Counted from the first letter of the stretch, positions 26,258 through 34,502 are shown. The stretch: 64,000 nt of DNA from DATLGB01 sp963740765 (GCA_963740765.1 CAVUFN010000010.1:372001-436000), one strand, 5' to 3'. The notes: generated by a model from the sequence alone, not told the origin. Translations and numbers: made by a program.

Positions 26258-26900
26258 CACCGCCGGCTACGAGGCGCCGATCGGCCTGACCGCCGACCCG
26301 GTCGTCTTCTCGCTCACCCAGGACGGACTGGCCGTCCTGCTCGCGCGCCGGCTCGAGCCGCCCCAGCGCGGATGGTTCGCGCTGCCCGGCGGCTTCGTCG
26401 GCGCGGGGGAGTCCCCGGCGGCGACCGCGGAGCGCAAGCTGCGCGAGAAGACGGGCGTCGGCTCCGTGCACCTCGAGCAGCTGCGGACCTACGCGGAGCC
26501 GGACCGCGATCCGCGCGGCTGGCTGCCGTCGGTCGCCTACCTGGCGCTCGTCCCGCCGGAGGCGCTGCAGGGCGCCCCGCCCGAGCGTGAGGCGAGCTGG
26601 CACGCCGTCGACGACCTCCCCGAGCTCGCCCTCGACCACGCGGTGATCGTCGACGACGGCCTGTGGCGGCTGCGGGCGCGGGTCGCCGACAAGGCGTGGT
26701 TCGTGCGCGTCGCGGGCGGCCTGCTCCCCGAGCAGTTCACGCTCTCGGAGGCCCAGCGGCTGTATGAGGCGCTGCGCGGCGAGCCCGTCGACGCGGCCAA
26801 CTTCCGCCGCGACGTGCGCGCCACGGGCCTGCTGAAGGAGACGGACCGCACCGTCCGCGACGGCCCCGGCCGCCCGGGAAGGGTCTACACGCGTGCGTGA
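26238..26900 (+). CDS. NrtR-like Nudix regulator (degenerate Nudix box plus winged helix)
   Basis: A 220-residue protein: a Nudix domain (residues 15-145) followed by a winged-helix domain (FTLSEAQRLYEALRGEPVDA, NFRRDVRATGLLKETDRTV). In the Nudix box GGFVGAGESPAATAERKLRE the catalytic REUxEE becomes RKLREK, so hydrolysis is unlikely. This is the arrangement of NrtR-type regulators, which bind ADP-ribose and control NAD-metabolism genes. No NAD-biosynthesis gene is nearby, so the regulon here is unclear. GTG start overlaps merR by 20 bases. Confidence 0.8.
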   Translation: MRSSASNTAGYEAPIGLTADPVVFSLTQDGLAVLLARRLEPPQRGWFALPGGFVGAGESPAATAERKLREKTGVGSVHLEQLRTYAEPDRDPRGWLPSVAYLALVPPEALQGAPPEREASWHAVDDLPELALDHAVIVDDGLWRLRARVADKAWFVRVAGGLLPEQFTLSEAQRLYEALRGEPVDAANFRRDVRATGLLKETDRTVRDGPGRPGRVYTRA

Positions 26901-27624
26901 GCTGCGCGCCGGCGCGCTGGTCGCCCGCTTCGAGGAGACCGCCTCGATGGTGTGCGCGTCGCTGACCCACGACGGGCAGGAGCTGCTCGGCCTGCGCGAG
27001 GGGCTCGAGGCCTACGTCGAGCGCGGTAAGACGATGGGGATCCCGTTGCTGCATCCGTGGGCGAACCGGCTCTCCGGCTACGCGTACGGCGAGGTGAAGC
27101 TCGAGCGGGATGCGCCCGGCGTGCGCGACGACGGCGACGGCCACCCGATCCACGGCCTCGTCCACGGACACGCCGCCTTCGAGGTCGTCGCCCACGACGA
27201 GACCTCGCTGCGCGCGCGGCTCGACTTCGGCGCCCATCCGGAGTGGCTGCGGTCCTTCCCGTACCCGCACACGCTCGAGGTCGCCGTCCACCTGCGCCCC
27301 GACGGCCTGACCCACCGCACCACGCTCACCAACACCGGCGTCATCCCGGTCCCGGTCAGCTTCGGCTGGCACCCGTACTTCGCCGCGCCGCACGAGCCGG
27401 TCGACGAGCCATCGTCCCGCACCGAGTTCACGGTCGGACGCGTGACGCTGTCCTTCCTCGACGGCTACACGCACGCGCACCTGTTCTCACCGCCGGACGG
27501 GGACATCGTCGCCTTCGAGCCGATGACCGCGCCGGTCGACGCCCTGCGCACCGGGATCGGCCTGCGGCACGTCGCGCCGGGCGCGGCGTTCAGCGCCGCA
27601 TTCCGGGTAGGGGTATCGGCGTGA
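26893..27624 (+). CDS. Aldose 1-epimerase (galactose mutarotase) family protein
   Basis: A 243-residue protein of the GalM/YeaD family, which interconverts alpha and beta anomers of aldoses. Visible motifs are IPLLHPWANRLSGYAYGEVK (substrate Arg), HPIHGLVHG (catalytic His) and PVSFGWHPYFA with the second catalytic His. It is shorter than GalM proper (about 340). Start GTG 26893 overlaps the regulator's end by 8 bases. The catalytic Glu near the end of the family is probably in the DALRTGIGL region, which I cannot align with confidence. Confidence 0.85.
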   Translation: MRELRAGALVARFEETASMVCASLTHDGQELLGLREGLEAYVERGKTMGIPLLHPWANRLSGYAYGEVKLERDAPGVRDDGDGHPIHGLVHGHAAFEVVAHDETSLRARLDFGAHPEWLRSFPYPHTLEVAVHLRPDGLTHRTTLTNTGVIPVPVSFGWHPYFAAPHEPVDEPSSRTEFTVGRVTLSFLDGYTHAHLFSPPDGDIVAFEPMTAPVDALRTGIGLRHVAPGAAFSAAFRVGVSA

Positions 27625-28142
27625 TCACCGACGACCTCGAAGCCCTCGACGCCCCCGCCGCCGCCATCGCCGGCGCGCTCGACCCCGTCATGCACAGCCC
27701 GGCGAAGCCCCTGCTGCGGGGGGACTGGCTCGGGCACGCTGTGCACCCGCTGCTGTCCGACGTCCCCATCGGGACGTTCACCAGCGCGCTGTTGCTCGAC
27801 CTGCTCGGCGCCGACGCGGACGCCGCCGCCACGCTGCTGGGCATCGGCGTCGCCTCCGTGCCCGCGGTCGCCATCACCGGGTGGTCGGACTGGCACGAGG
27901 AGGAGGCGAAGTCGTCGGCGATCCGCCGCTCGGGCATCGTCCACGCGGTCCTCAACATCGCCGGCGCCGGCCTGCAGATCGCCTCGCTGGCGGCGCGCCG
28001 CGACGGCGCGCGCGGCCGCGGCACGGCGCTGACGATGGCCGGGCTCGGCCTCACCGGCGCGGCCGGCTGGCTCGGCGGGCACCTCACGTACGCCAAGGGA
28101 TCACGCGTGGAGACGGACGCCCCTGCCGGCCCTCACCTTTGA
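27621..28142 (+). CDS. DUF2231 membrane protein
   Basis: A 173-residue protein with four hydrophobic helices and the DUF2231 hallmarks DWLGHAVHPLLSDVPIGTFT near the N-terminus (conserved histidines) and ITGWSDWHE in the middle. Such proteins may bind haem through these histidines, but their function is not established. GTG start overlaps the mutarotase stop (GTGA). The last part of the frame overlaps the start of the deacetylase gene. Confidence 0.8.
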   Translation: MITDDLEALDAPAAAIAGALDPVMHSPAKPLLRGDWLGHAVHPLLSDVPIGTFTSALLLDLLGADADAAATLLGIGVASVPAVAITGWSDWHEEEAKSSAIRRSGIVHAVLNIAGAGLQIASLAARRDGARGRGTALTMAGLGLTGAAGWLGGHLTYAKGSRVETDAPAGPHL

Positions 28143-28680
28143 CGACGGGCCCGACCCGGAGTGGACGCCGCGGGTGCTGGATGCCCTGGCGCGCGCAGGT
28201 GCTCGGGCGACGTTCTTCCCGCTGTCCCCGCGTGCAGCCGCCTATCCGGAGCTGATCGCCCGGATCGCGGCCGACGGGCACGCGCTCGGCCTGCACGGCT
28301 GGGCGCACCTCAAGCATCCGGAGTCGACGCAGCCGGACGTGGCCGCGGACACCATCCGGGCGCTCGCCGTCTTCGACCCGAAGCCGCGCTGGTGGCGCTT
28401 CCCCTACGGCATGGCGGCGCCGTGGTCGCACGCCCTCGCCGCGGAGCACGGCCTCGACGTCGTGTACTGGACCCACGACACGCACGACTGGCGCGGTGAC
28501 GACGCGGCGACGATGCACGCCGACCTAGGGGACCTCGCGGACGATGCCATCGTCCTCATGCACGACGCGCTCGGCCCGGGCGTCCGCCGGTCCGGGTGCG
28601 CGGAGACGGTGGCGCTGACCGAGCGGCTCCTGGCCGAAGGCCACTCCAGCGTGACATTGGACGAGCTCGGAGCCGGGTAG
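28123..28680 (+). CDS. Polysaccharide deacetylase (NodB-like), start unclear
   Basis: A NodB-fold deacetylase of about 185 residues: LPALTFDDGPDPEWTPRVLD (catalytic and metal Asp-Asp), RATFFPLS, LGLHGWAHLKHPEST (metal His-x3-5-His), WWRFPYGM and a final DAIVLMHDALGPG. No ATG, GTG or TTG start lies in this frame near the beginning of the homology. GTG 28107 is in the right place but one base out of frame; a single extra base near 28118-28119 (GA(C/G)CCC) would fix it, the same kind of error seen at 13-22 kb. I give the first in-frame CTG as the left limit. Confidence 0.75.
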   Translation: MPALTFDDGPDPEWTPRVLDALARAGARATFFPLSPRAAAYPELIARIAADGHALGLHGWAHLKHPESTQPDVAADTIRALAVFDPKPRWWRFPYGMAAPWSHALAAEHGLDVVYWTHDTHDWRGDDAATMHADLGDLADDAIVLMHDALGPGVRRSGCAETVALTERLLAEGHSSVTLDELGAG

Positions 28681-28690
28681 CGGCCCCGTC

Positions 28691-29644
28691 GTGGCTCTCG
28701 CACCGACCTCGCTTCGCTCGGAAGATCACCTGGAGCGCATCGCCGCCGGCGCGGCCGAGCGCGACCGCGCCCCCGGCGTCCCGCCCTTCCCGCACGACGC
28801 CATCGCCGCCCTGCGGGACGCCGGCCTGCTCGAGCCCATCACGGCGCTGCCCGAGCAGCTCGCTGCGGTGCGCGCCGTGTCCCGCGCCGACGGCAGCGTC
28901 GGGCGCATCTTCGACGGGCACGTCAACGCGCAGGAGCGGCTCGGCCTGAGCGAGTTCGACGGCCTGCTCGGCGTGTGGGGCGCCGACCCGGCGCCCGGTG
29001 AGGGCGACCCGGCCCGCGTGACCGGCGACGCCGTGCACGGCGTGAAGACCTTCTGCTCCGGCGCCGGCGGGCTCGACCGCGCGCTGGTCCTGATCGAGGG
29101 CGAGCTCGTCCACGTCGATCTCGCCGAGCACGCCACGGTCGACGAGTCCTGGTACCGCAGCGCCGGGCTGCGCGCGTCCGCCTCCCACCGGGTCGAGTTC
29201 GACGGGGCCCGGGTGCTCGGCGTCGTCGGGCCGATCGGCGCGCTGCCGTGGTTCCCGCGCGACGCCGTCCGCACGACCGCCACCTGGGCGGGCCTGGCCG
29301 ACGCCGCCTTCGCCGCGGCGCTGGACACGCTGCGCGCCAAGGCGGTCACCGACCTCACCGCGCTGGCGGTCGGCCGCATGCGCACGCAGATGACGACGAT
29401 CGATCTGTGGATGGCGGAGGCGGCGCGCTCGGAGGCGCCGACGCCGGCATTTGCGACCCACCTGCGCGACGCGGTCTCCAGCGCGTGCCGCGCGCTGCTC
29501 GACGAAGCGGTGCGGGCCACCGGCTCGCGGCCGCTCGCCACCGGCGACGCCCTGGACCGCGCCAAGCGCGACCTCGACGTCTTCCTGCTGCAACATCGCC
29601 TCGACCCGCTGGTCGCGCGCGCCGGCCGTGCGGAGCTCGAATGA
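28691..29644 (+). CDS. Acyl-CoA dehydrogenase-like protein
   Basis: A 317-residue protein with the acyl-CoA dehydrogenase fold: an N-terminal helical part (PPFPHDAIAALRDAGLLEPI), a beta domain (VTGDAVHGVKTFCSGAGGLD) and a C-terminal helical bundle. The usual catalytic Glu region is not recognisable and the protein is about 60 residues shorter than normal. This divergent type is often found with methyltransferases and glycosyltransferases in actinobacterial runs such as this one; its substrate is unknown. GTG start, 10 bases after the deacetylase. Confidence 0.75.
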   Translation: MALAPTSLRSEDHLERIAAGAAERDRAPGVPPFPHDAIAALRDAGLLEPITALPEQLAAVRAVSRADGSVGRIFDGHVNAQERLGLSEFDGLLGVWGADPAPGEGDPARVTGDAVHGVKTFCSGAGGLDRALVLIEGELVHVDLAEHATVDESWYRSAGLRASASHRVEFDGARVLGVVGPIGALPWFPRDAVRTTATWAGLADAAFAAALDTLRAKAVTDLTALAVGRMRTQMTTIDLWMAEAARSEAPTPAFATHLRDAVSSACRALLDEAVRATGSRPLATGDALDRAKRDLDVFLLQHRLDPLVARAGRAELE

Positions 29645-30204
29645 GGAATCCCGTGGAGGAGTTCGAGGCGCAGTACCGAGAGTCCGCGGACCCCTGGGAC
29701 TACGAGGGATCGGAGTACGAGCAGGCCAAGTACGACCGCACCATCGCCGCGCTCGGCGACCGGACCTATCCCTTCGGCCTCGAGCTGGGCGCGTCGATCG
29801 GGGTGCTGACGGAGCGGCTCGCGCGGCGCTGCGGGCGGCTGATCACCCTCGAGCCGGCGCCGACCGCCGTCGAGCAGGCCCGCCGCCGGGTGGCCGCGAT
29901 CGGCAACGTCGACGTCCGCCTCGGCAGCGCCCCCGAGGACCTGCCGGAGTGGCGCTTCGACCTCGTCGTCTGCTCGGAGGTCCTCTACTACTTCTCACGC
30001 GACGAGCTCACCCCGCTGCTCGACGCCCTGGAGGCCCGGATGCCCCGTGCCGGCACGCTGCTGCACGTCAGCTGGCGGGGCCGGGGGACGCACCAGCTGA
30101 CCGGCGACGAGGTCCGCGACGAGCTGCTCGCCCGCGCGGCCCTCGTGCGCGTCCACCACGAGACGCACGACCGCTACGTGCTCGACCGCTTCGAGCGCCG
30201 GTGA
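29641..30204 (+). CDS. SAM-dependent methyltransferase, NodS-like
   Basis: A 187-residue class I methyltransferase. The N-terminus FEAQYRESADPWDYEGSEYE with EQAKYDRTIAALG is the NodS-family opening; motif I is FGLELGASIGVLTERLA, and FDLVVCSEVLYYFSRDELTP is motif IV/post-motif. NodS relatives methylate amino sugars, which fits the adjacent deacetylase and glycosyltransferase. ATG overlaps the upstream stop (ATGA). Confidence 0.85.
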   Translation: MRNPVEEFEAQYRESADPWDYEGSEYEQAKYDRTIAALGDRTYPFGLELGASIGVLTERLARRCGRLITLEPAPTAVEQARRRVAAIGNVDVRLGSAPEDLPEWRFDLVVCSEVLYYFSRDELTPLLDALEARMPRAGTLLHVSWRGRGTHQLTGDEVRDELLARAALVRVHHETHDRYVLDRFERR

Positions 30205-31271
30205 TCGTCGTCGTCGGCGGCGGGCCGGCCGGGCACGCGGCGATCAGCGCCTATCGCGAGGCGGGCGGCGAGGACCAGATCGTCATGGTCACCGACGACG
30301 ACCGGCCGCCCTACAACCGCCCGGCGCTCACCAAGGCGTTCCTGCGTGGCGAGACGAGCGAGGAGGACCTGCCGCTGGACGCCCTCGATCGCGTCGAGGT
30401 GGTGCACGCCACGGCCACGCGGCTCGACCCCGACGCGCGCGTCGTCCACCTCGACAACGGCCGGGAGCTGCCGTACCGCGGCTGCGTCCTCGCCACGGGC
30501 GCGGCGCCGAAGCGCGTCGACGGCACCTTCGCGATCCGCCAGGCGAGCGACGCGATCGCCCTCCGCGACGCTGCGCCGGAGCGGGTGACGGTGGTCGGCA
30601 CGGGCTTCATCGGCTGCGAGGCGGCGGCGTCGCTGGCCATGGGCGGCGCGCGGGTGACGGTGCTGGGCATGGAGGACGTCCCGCTCCAGACGCGCCTCGG
30701 CCGCGCGGCGGGCGAGCGCATCGCCGCGATGCTCGAGGCGCTCGGCGTCGAGCTGCGGATGGGGGAGGCGGTCGAGGACTTCGACGCGCTCGACGGGACG
30801 GTGGTGCTGGCGCTGGGCGTCACGCCGCGCGCCGAGCTGGCACGCGCCGCCGGGCTGCGCCTGAGCGAGGACGGCGCCGCGATCGCCGTCGACATCGCCC
30901 TGCGCACGACCGCCGACGGCGTCTACGCCTGCGGTGACGTCGCCGCGGCCCAGCACCCCGCCGCGGGGCGCCCGCTGCGCGTCGAGCACTGGGGCGACGC
31001 GCTCTCCCAGGGCTGGGCGGCCGGTCGCCGGCTGGCGGGCGATGACAGCGCCGCGTGGGACGTCGTCCCCGGCTTCTGGTCGACCATCGGCGACGAGACG
31101 CTCAAGTACGCGGCGTGGGGGGACGGCTTCGCGCGCGACGAGCTGGCCGACCATGGGGACGGCGCCTGGACGGTCTGGTACTACGACGCCGACGACACGC
31201 TCGTCGGCGCCCTGTGCCACGACCGCGACGACGACTACCAGCGCGCACAGCGGGAGCTCGCCGCCCCATGA
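30201..31271 (+). CDS. FAD/NAD(P) oxidoreductase, ferredoxin-reductase-like
   Basis: A 356-residue flavoprotein of the BphA4/rubredoxin-reductase type. FAD site IVVVGGGPAGHAAISAYREA, substrate-side DRPPYNRPALTKAFLRGE, NAD site VTVVGTGFIGCEAAASLAMG, second FAD motif GVYACGDVAAAQHP, and the C-terminal reductase domain VPGFWSTIGDETLKYAAWGD. It would pass electrons from NAD(P)H to a small ferredoxin or rubredoxin, none of which is next to it. GTG start overlaps the methyltransferase stop. Confidence 0.85.
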   Translation: MIVVVGGGPAGHAAISAYREAGGEDQIVMVTDDDRPPYNRPALTKAFLRGETSEEDLPLDALDRVEVVHATATRLDPDARVVHLDNGRELPYRGCVLATGAAPKRVDGTFAIRQASDAIALRDAAPERVTVVGTGFIGCEAAASLAMGGARVTVLGMEDVPLQTRLGRAAGERIAAMLEALGVELRMGEAVEDFDALDGTVVLALGVTPRAELARAAGLRLSEDGAAIAVDIALRTTADGVYACGDVAAAQHPAAGRPLRVEHWGDALSQGWAAGRRLAGDDSAAWDVVPGFWSTIGDETLKYAAWGDGFARDELADHGDGAWTVWYYDADDTLVGALCHDRDDDYQRAQRELAAP

Positions 31272-32038
31272 GAGCCGTCGTCGTCGTCCCGGCTCACAAC
31301 GAGGAGGAGACCATCGGCGCGTGCCTGCGCGCGCTGGCCGCGCAGGACGGCGTCGACGACTTCGCCGTTGTGCTCGTCCTCAACCGCTGCACGGACGGCA
31401 CGGAGGCGGCAGCGCGCGCCGCCGGCGCCGGCCTCGACCTGCGCATCGTCCAGGGCCCGGGCGGCGGCCCCGGACCCGCCCGCCGCGTCGGCATGGACCT
31501 GGCTGCTGCCTGGCTCGAGCCCGCCGGGCTGATCGCTTCCACCGACGCGGACACGGTCGTCGCGTCGGATTGGCTCGCCCGCCAGCTCGACGCCGTCGCG
31601 GAGGGCGCCGACGCCGTCGGCGGTTTCATCGACCTCGGCGACCACGACCTCCCGGCCGCCGTCCTCGCGGACCGCGACCGCCGCGCCGCCGAACGCCTCA
31701 CCGCGGTCCTCGCTCACACCCCGAGCGCGGAGCACCATCACTTCGCCGGTGCGTCGATGTCCCTGACCGCGGGCGCCTACCTGCGCATCGGCGGGATCGA
31801 GCCGCTCGCCACCCTCGAGGACGAGGCGCTCGAGCGCGCGCTGCGCGCCCACGGCCTGCGCGTCGACCGGTTGCTCTCCGTCCGGGTGCGCACGTCGGCG
31901 CGCCTGAGCGGCCGCGCCTCCGCCGGCCTCGCCCACGACCTCGCCGCCGCCAGCCGCGCCCTGGGTCAGCCGAGCGCGGCGAGCAGCTCGTCGGCATCCG
32001 TCTCGTCGTCGTCGTCGAGCTCGACGGCGCGGGCGTAG
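31268..32038 (+). CDS. Glycosyltransferase family 2
   Basis: A 256-residue GT-A fold glycosyltransferase: VVVVPAHNEEETIGACLRAL (nucleotide-sugar site), LVLNRCTDGTEAAARAAGA, and STDADT as the Asp-x-Asp metal motif. No membrane helix is seen. The last 25 residues are Ser-rich and lie opposite the convergent TPR gene (73-base overlap), so the true end could be earlier if a frame error exists. Together with the deacetylase and NodS-like protein it suggests synthesis of a modified cell-surface sugar. Confidence 0.85.
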   Translation: MRAVVVVPAHNEEETIGACLRALAAQDGVDDFAVVLVLNRCTDGTEAAARAAGAGLDLRIVQGPGGGPGPARRVGMDLAAAWLEPAGLIASTDADTVVASDWLARQLDAVAEGADAVGGFIDLGDHDLPAAVLADRDRRAAERLTAVLAHTPSAEHHHFAGASMSLTAGAYLRIGGIEPLATLEDEALERALRAHGLRVDRLLSVRVRTSARLSGRASAGLAHDLAAASRALGQPSAASSSSASVSSSSSSSTARA

Positions 32039-32604
32039 GCGGCGCGCGCCTCGAACGTCTCCCCGAGCGAGGCCGCGGCGACGCCGAACCAGCGCCACGC
32101 CCACGCGTTGCACGGACTGATCTCCGTGTAGTGGCGCAGGTGGCGGTACGCCTCGGCGTGGCGGCCGGCCGCGTGCAGCGTGTAGCCGAGCCCGTAGTGG
32201 GCCATGGCGTCGCCCGCCTGCAGGCAGCCGAGCCACAGGGCCAGCGCCTCGCGGCCGGTCGCGCCGAGCGCCTCCTCGAAGTAGACGCGGTTGATGGACG
32301 GCCCGGCACCGAACAGCGCGCGGGCGGCGAGGACGACCTCCCCCGCGGACACGTCGGCCAGGCCCAGGACCGGGACGTCGAAGCGCGGGCCGCCGAACAG
32401 GGCCGGTTCGGCCTCGGGGTCGAACTCCGAATAGCCGAGCACCTTGAAGCCGACCACGCGGTCGCCGTCGCGCAGGAAGCCGAGGGCCTCGCACGCGGCC
32501 TCCCAGCTTCCGGGCGGCTGGCCCTCGTCGACGCGGCCGAACTCGAGCGCGACCAGCCAGTCGAGCATGGGGATGTGGTTGAGGTACAGCCGCGGTCGCT
32601 CCAT
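31966..32604 (-). CDS. TPR-repeat protein of unknown function
   Basis: A 212-residue cytosolic protein. The second half has tetratricopeptide-like helices (AMAHYGLGYTLHAAGRHAEA, then PCNAWAWRWFGVAAASLGET), ending in the acidic ELDDDDETDADELLAALG. The first half (RLYLNHIPMLDWLVALEFGR, LGFLRDGDRVVGFKVLGYSE) matches no family I know. ATG 32604 was chosen because the protein-like composition begins there. Confidence 0.7.
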   Translation of the reverse strand: MERPRLYLNHIPMLDWLVALEFGRVDEGQPPGSWEAACEALGFLRDGDRVVGFKVLGYSEFDPEAEPALFGGPRFDVPVLGLADVSAGEVVLAARALFGAGPSINRVYFEEALGATGREALALWLGCLQAGDAMAHYGLGYTLHAAGRHAEAYRHLRHYTEISPCNAWAWRWFGVAAASLGETFEARAAYARAVELDDDDETDADELLAALG

Positions 32605-32677
32605 GCGATCCGAGTCGCGCGGGACGGCCGGAACCTGACCGGGATTGCCGCCGGCCGAAATCGGACACCCCGCTGAC

Positions 32678-33535
32678 ATGGCGGGTCCGGTGGAGAAGGT
32701 GATCGAGCAGCGGCTCGAGAGCGCGACGCAGGTCGACGGGCCGAGCCCGTCCTTGATGAAGGTCATCGGCCCGTTCTGGGCCGCGGCGTCCGATCTCTAC
32801 TTCCGGGCGGAGTTCGAGGGCTGGGAGCGGCTGCCCGACGGCCCGTGCCTGCTCGTCAGCGTCCACGCCGGCGCGGCGCTGACGATCGACGCGTGGGTCT
32901 TCGTCTACGGGTGGCACCGCCACTTCGACGGCGAGCGGATCCTGCACGGCACCGCGCACGACGTCCTCATGACCGCGCCGCTGCTGGGCGACTACTTCAA
33001 GGCCTCCGGCGTCATCCCGGCGTCACGCGAGGGCGTCACCGCCGCGCTGGACTGCGGCCACGACGTGATCGTCTGGCCGGGCGGCGAGCAGGACTCGATG
33101 CGCAACTGGCGCCGCCGCGACGAGGTCGTCCTCGCCGGCCGCCGCGGCTTCGTCAAGCAGGCCATCAACTCCGGCGTCCCGATCGTCCCCGTCGCCACCA
33201 CGGGCGGCAGCGACTCCGTCTTCGTCCTCTCCGAAGGCCGCTGGATCGCCGGCGCGCTGGACAAGGTCGGCGGCATCGCCGGCAAGCTCCGGGCGGCCAC
33301 GCTGCCGATCGTGGCGGGCGTCCCGTTCGGGATCACGCCGCAGGTCCTCCCGGCCCACATCCCGCTGCCGACGAAGCTGCGCTACGAGATCCTCGACCCG
33401 GTCGACATCGACCCGGACCCCGACCGCGTGGACGACGACGAGTACGTCAACGCCAAGTACGACGAGGTCGAGCGGGCGCTGCAGGGCGGCGTCGACCGGC
33501 TCGCGAAGCGCCGCCGCTTCCCCATCCTCGGTTAG
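32678..33535 (+). CDS. Lysophospholipid acyltransferase-like protein (DGAT/PES-like variant)
   Basis: A 285-residue protein of the glycerolipid acyltransferase superfamily. The usual NHxxxxD box is changed to SVHAGAALTIDAW, and the substrate-phosphate motif FPEGTRS is replaced by WPGGEQDSMR, as in diacylglycerol-acyltransferase-like and phytyl-ester-synthase-like relatives. IPLPTKLRYEILDPVDIDPD is the typical end. It probably acylates a lipid other than lysophosphatidate; a role in storage or wax ester synthesis is an inference. Followed 11 bases later by a classical PlsC. Confidence 0.75.
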   Translation: MAGPVEKVIEQRLESATQVDGPSPSLMKVIGPFWAAASDLYFRAEFEGWERLPDGPCLLVSVHAGAALTIDAWVFVYGWHRHFDGERILHGTAHDVLMTAPLLGDYFKASGVIPASREGVTAALDCGHDVIVWPGGEQDSMRNWRRRDEVVLAGRRGFVKQAINSGVPIVPVATTGGSDSVFVLSEGRWIAGALDKVGGIAGKLRAATLPIVAGVPFGITPQVLPAHIPLPTKLRYEILDPVDIDPDPDRVDDDEYVNAKYDEVERALQGGVDRLAKRRRFPILG

Positions 33536-33546
33536 GGTCGGCGGCC

Positions 33547-34188
33547 GTGCCCGCCGTCAGCCCGACCTACCGCTTCGCGATGGCCGCCTCCACACCGGCG
33601 GTGCGCTGGTGGGGACGGATGGACGTCTCCGGCCTCGAGCACCTGCCCGAGGACGGCCCGCTCCTGCTGGCGGGCAACCACGACTCCTACTGGGACCCGG
33701 TGGCGATCGGCATCGCCGGCCTCCCGCGCCGCCAGATCAAGGCGCTGGCGAAGTCGTCGCTGTGGAAGCCCGGCCTGGGGAAGATCCTCGACGGCATGGG
33801 CCAGATCCCGATCCAGCGCGGCAAGCAGGACGAGGGCGCGCTCGCCCGCGCGATCGAGGAGCTGCGGGCCGGCGCCTGCATCGGCATCTTCCCCGAGGGG
33901 ACGCGCTCGCTCGGCCGCGAGCTGCGCGCCCGGTCCGGCCTCGGCCGCCTCGCCGCCGCCGTGCCCGAGGCGGAGATCCGCTGCGTGGTCGTCACCGGCA
34001 CCACGAGCATCCCGCGCTTCCCCCGCGATCGCCCCCGCGTCCGGGTCCGCTTCTTCACGCCCGAGGGCGGCGGTCTGCAGGACGGCGAGGACCCCGGCGC
34101 GCTGCCCGTCCGGCTGCTGGAGGAGATCCGCCGCGAGGCTCCACGCGTCCGGGCCGGGCGTAAGCTCAGGGACGCAGAGTCCCCGTAG
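33547..34188 (+). CDS. 1-acyl-glycerol-3-phosphate acyltransferase (PlsC-like)
   Basis: A 213-residue PlsC-family enzyme that adds the second acyl chain in phospholipid synthesis. The catalytic NHDSYWD box is at about residue 43 and the glycerophosphate-binding FPEGTRS at about residue 118. No obvious membrane anchor. GTG start, 8 bases after TAGGGT. The stop codon TAG (34186-34188) lies inside the tRNA-Arg gene, so the last three codons are read from the tRNA's acceptor strand. Confidence 0.88.
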   Translation: MPAVSPTYRFAMAASTPAVRWWGRMDVSGLEHLPEDGPLLLAGNHDSYWDPVAIGIAGLPRRQIKALAKSSLWKPGLGKILDGMGQIPIQRGKQDEGALARAIEELRAGACIGIFPEGTRSLGRELRARSGLGRLAAAVPEAEIRCVVVTGTTSIPRFPRDRPRVRVRFFTPEGGGLQDGEDPGALPVRLLEEIRREAPRVRAGRKLRDAESP

Positions 34189-34252
34189 CTCAGCTGGATA
34201 GAGCGGCTGCCTTCTAAGCAGCGGGTCGCAGGTTCGAGTCCTGCCGGGGACG
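34179..34252 (+). tRNA. tRNA-Arg (anticodon UCU)
   Basis: A 74-base cloverleaf: acceptor GTCCCCG pairs with CGGGGAC, discriminator G; D-arm GCTC...GAGC; anticodon stem GCTGC/GCAGC with loop CTTCTAA giving anticodon TCT; T-arm GCAGGTTCGAGTCCTGC. CCA is not encoded. Its first 10 bases are shared with the 3' end of plsC. Confidence 0.95.
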
Positions 34253-34479
34253 TCGTCCGTGCGGCCTGCAGCCTCGAGGGCCGGCGGCAAGGGCGTAGTT
34301 CGGGTTGTGTCGGTCCGCTCGGTGATGGATGTTGACCTGCGTGCGGTTGGAGAGGGCCAGCGTGCCTCATTTCAAGTCCTTCAGGTGCACACGAGACGGT
34401 CGCTCTCGATTCAGTCGAGAGGACATCGCATCGGCGAGCTCAATTGGGCGCGCTATCACCACCCTTTGAGTGCGCCCCA
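34253..34479. other. Non-coding stretch after tRNA-Arg with one hairpin
   Basis: I see no convincing gene in these 227 bases; base composition is lower in GC than the surroundings. A perfect 7-base-pair hairpin lies at 34403-34421 (CTCTCGA, loop, TCGAGAG). No copy of the tRNA 3' end was seen by eye, so there is no visible attachment-site repeat. With 34480-34629 this makes a gene-free gap of about 375 bases. Confidence 0.5.
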
Positions 34480-34502
34480 CCGGCCGCTGCTGCTTTCAGG
34501 CG
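34480..34502 (+). repeat. Left terminal inverted repeat
   Basis: Starts CCGGCCGCTG and ends TTTCAGGCG. It matches the reverse complement of 35544-35566 except at two positions. Immediately inside, CAGGCG and CGCCTG (34497-34519) form a small hairpin. Confidence 0.6.
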
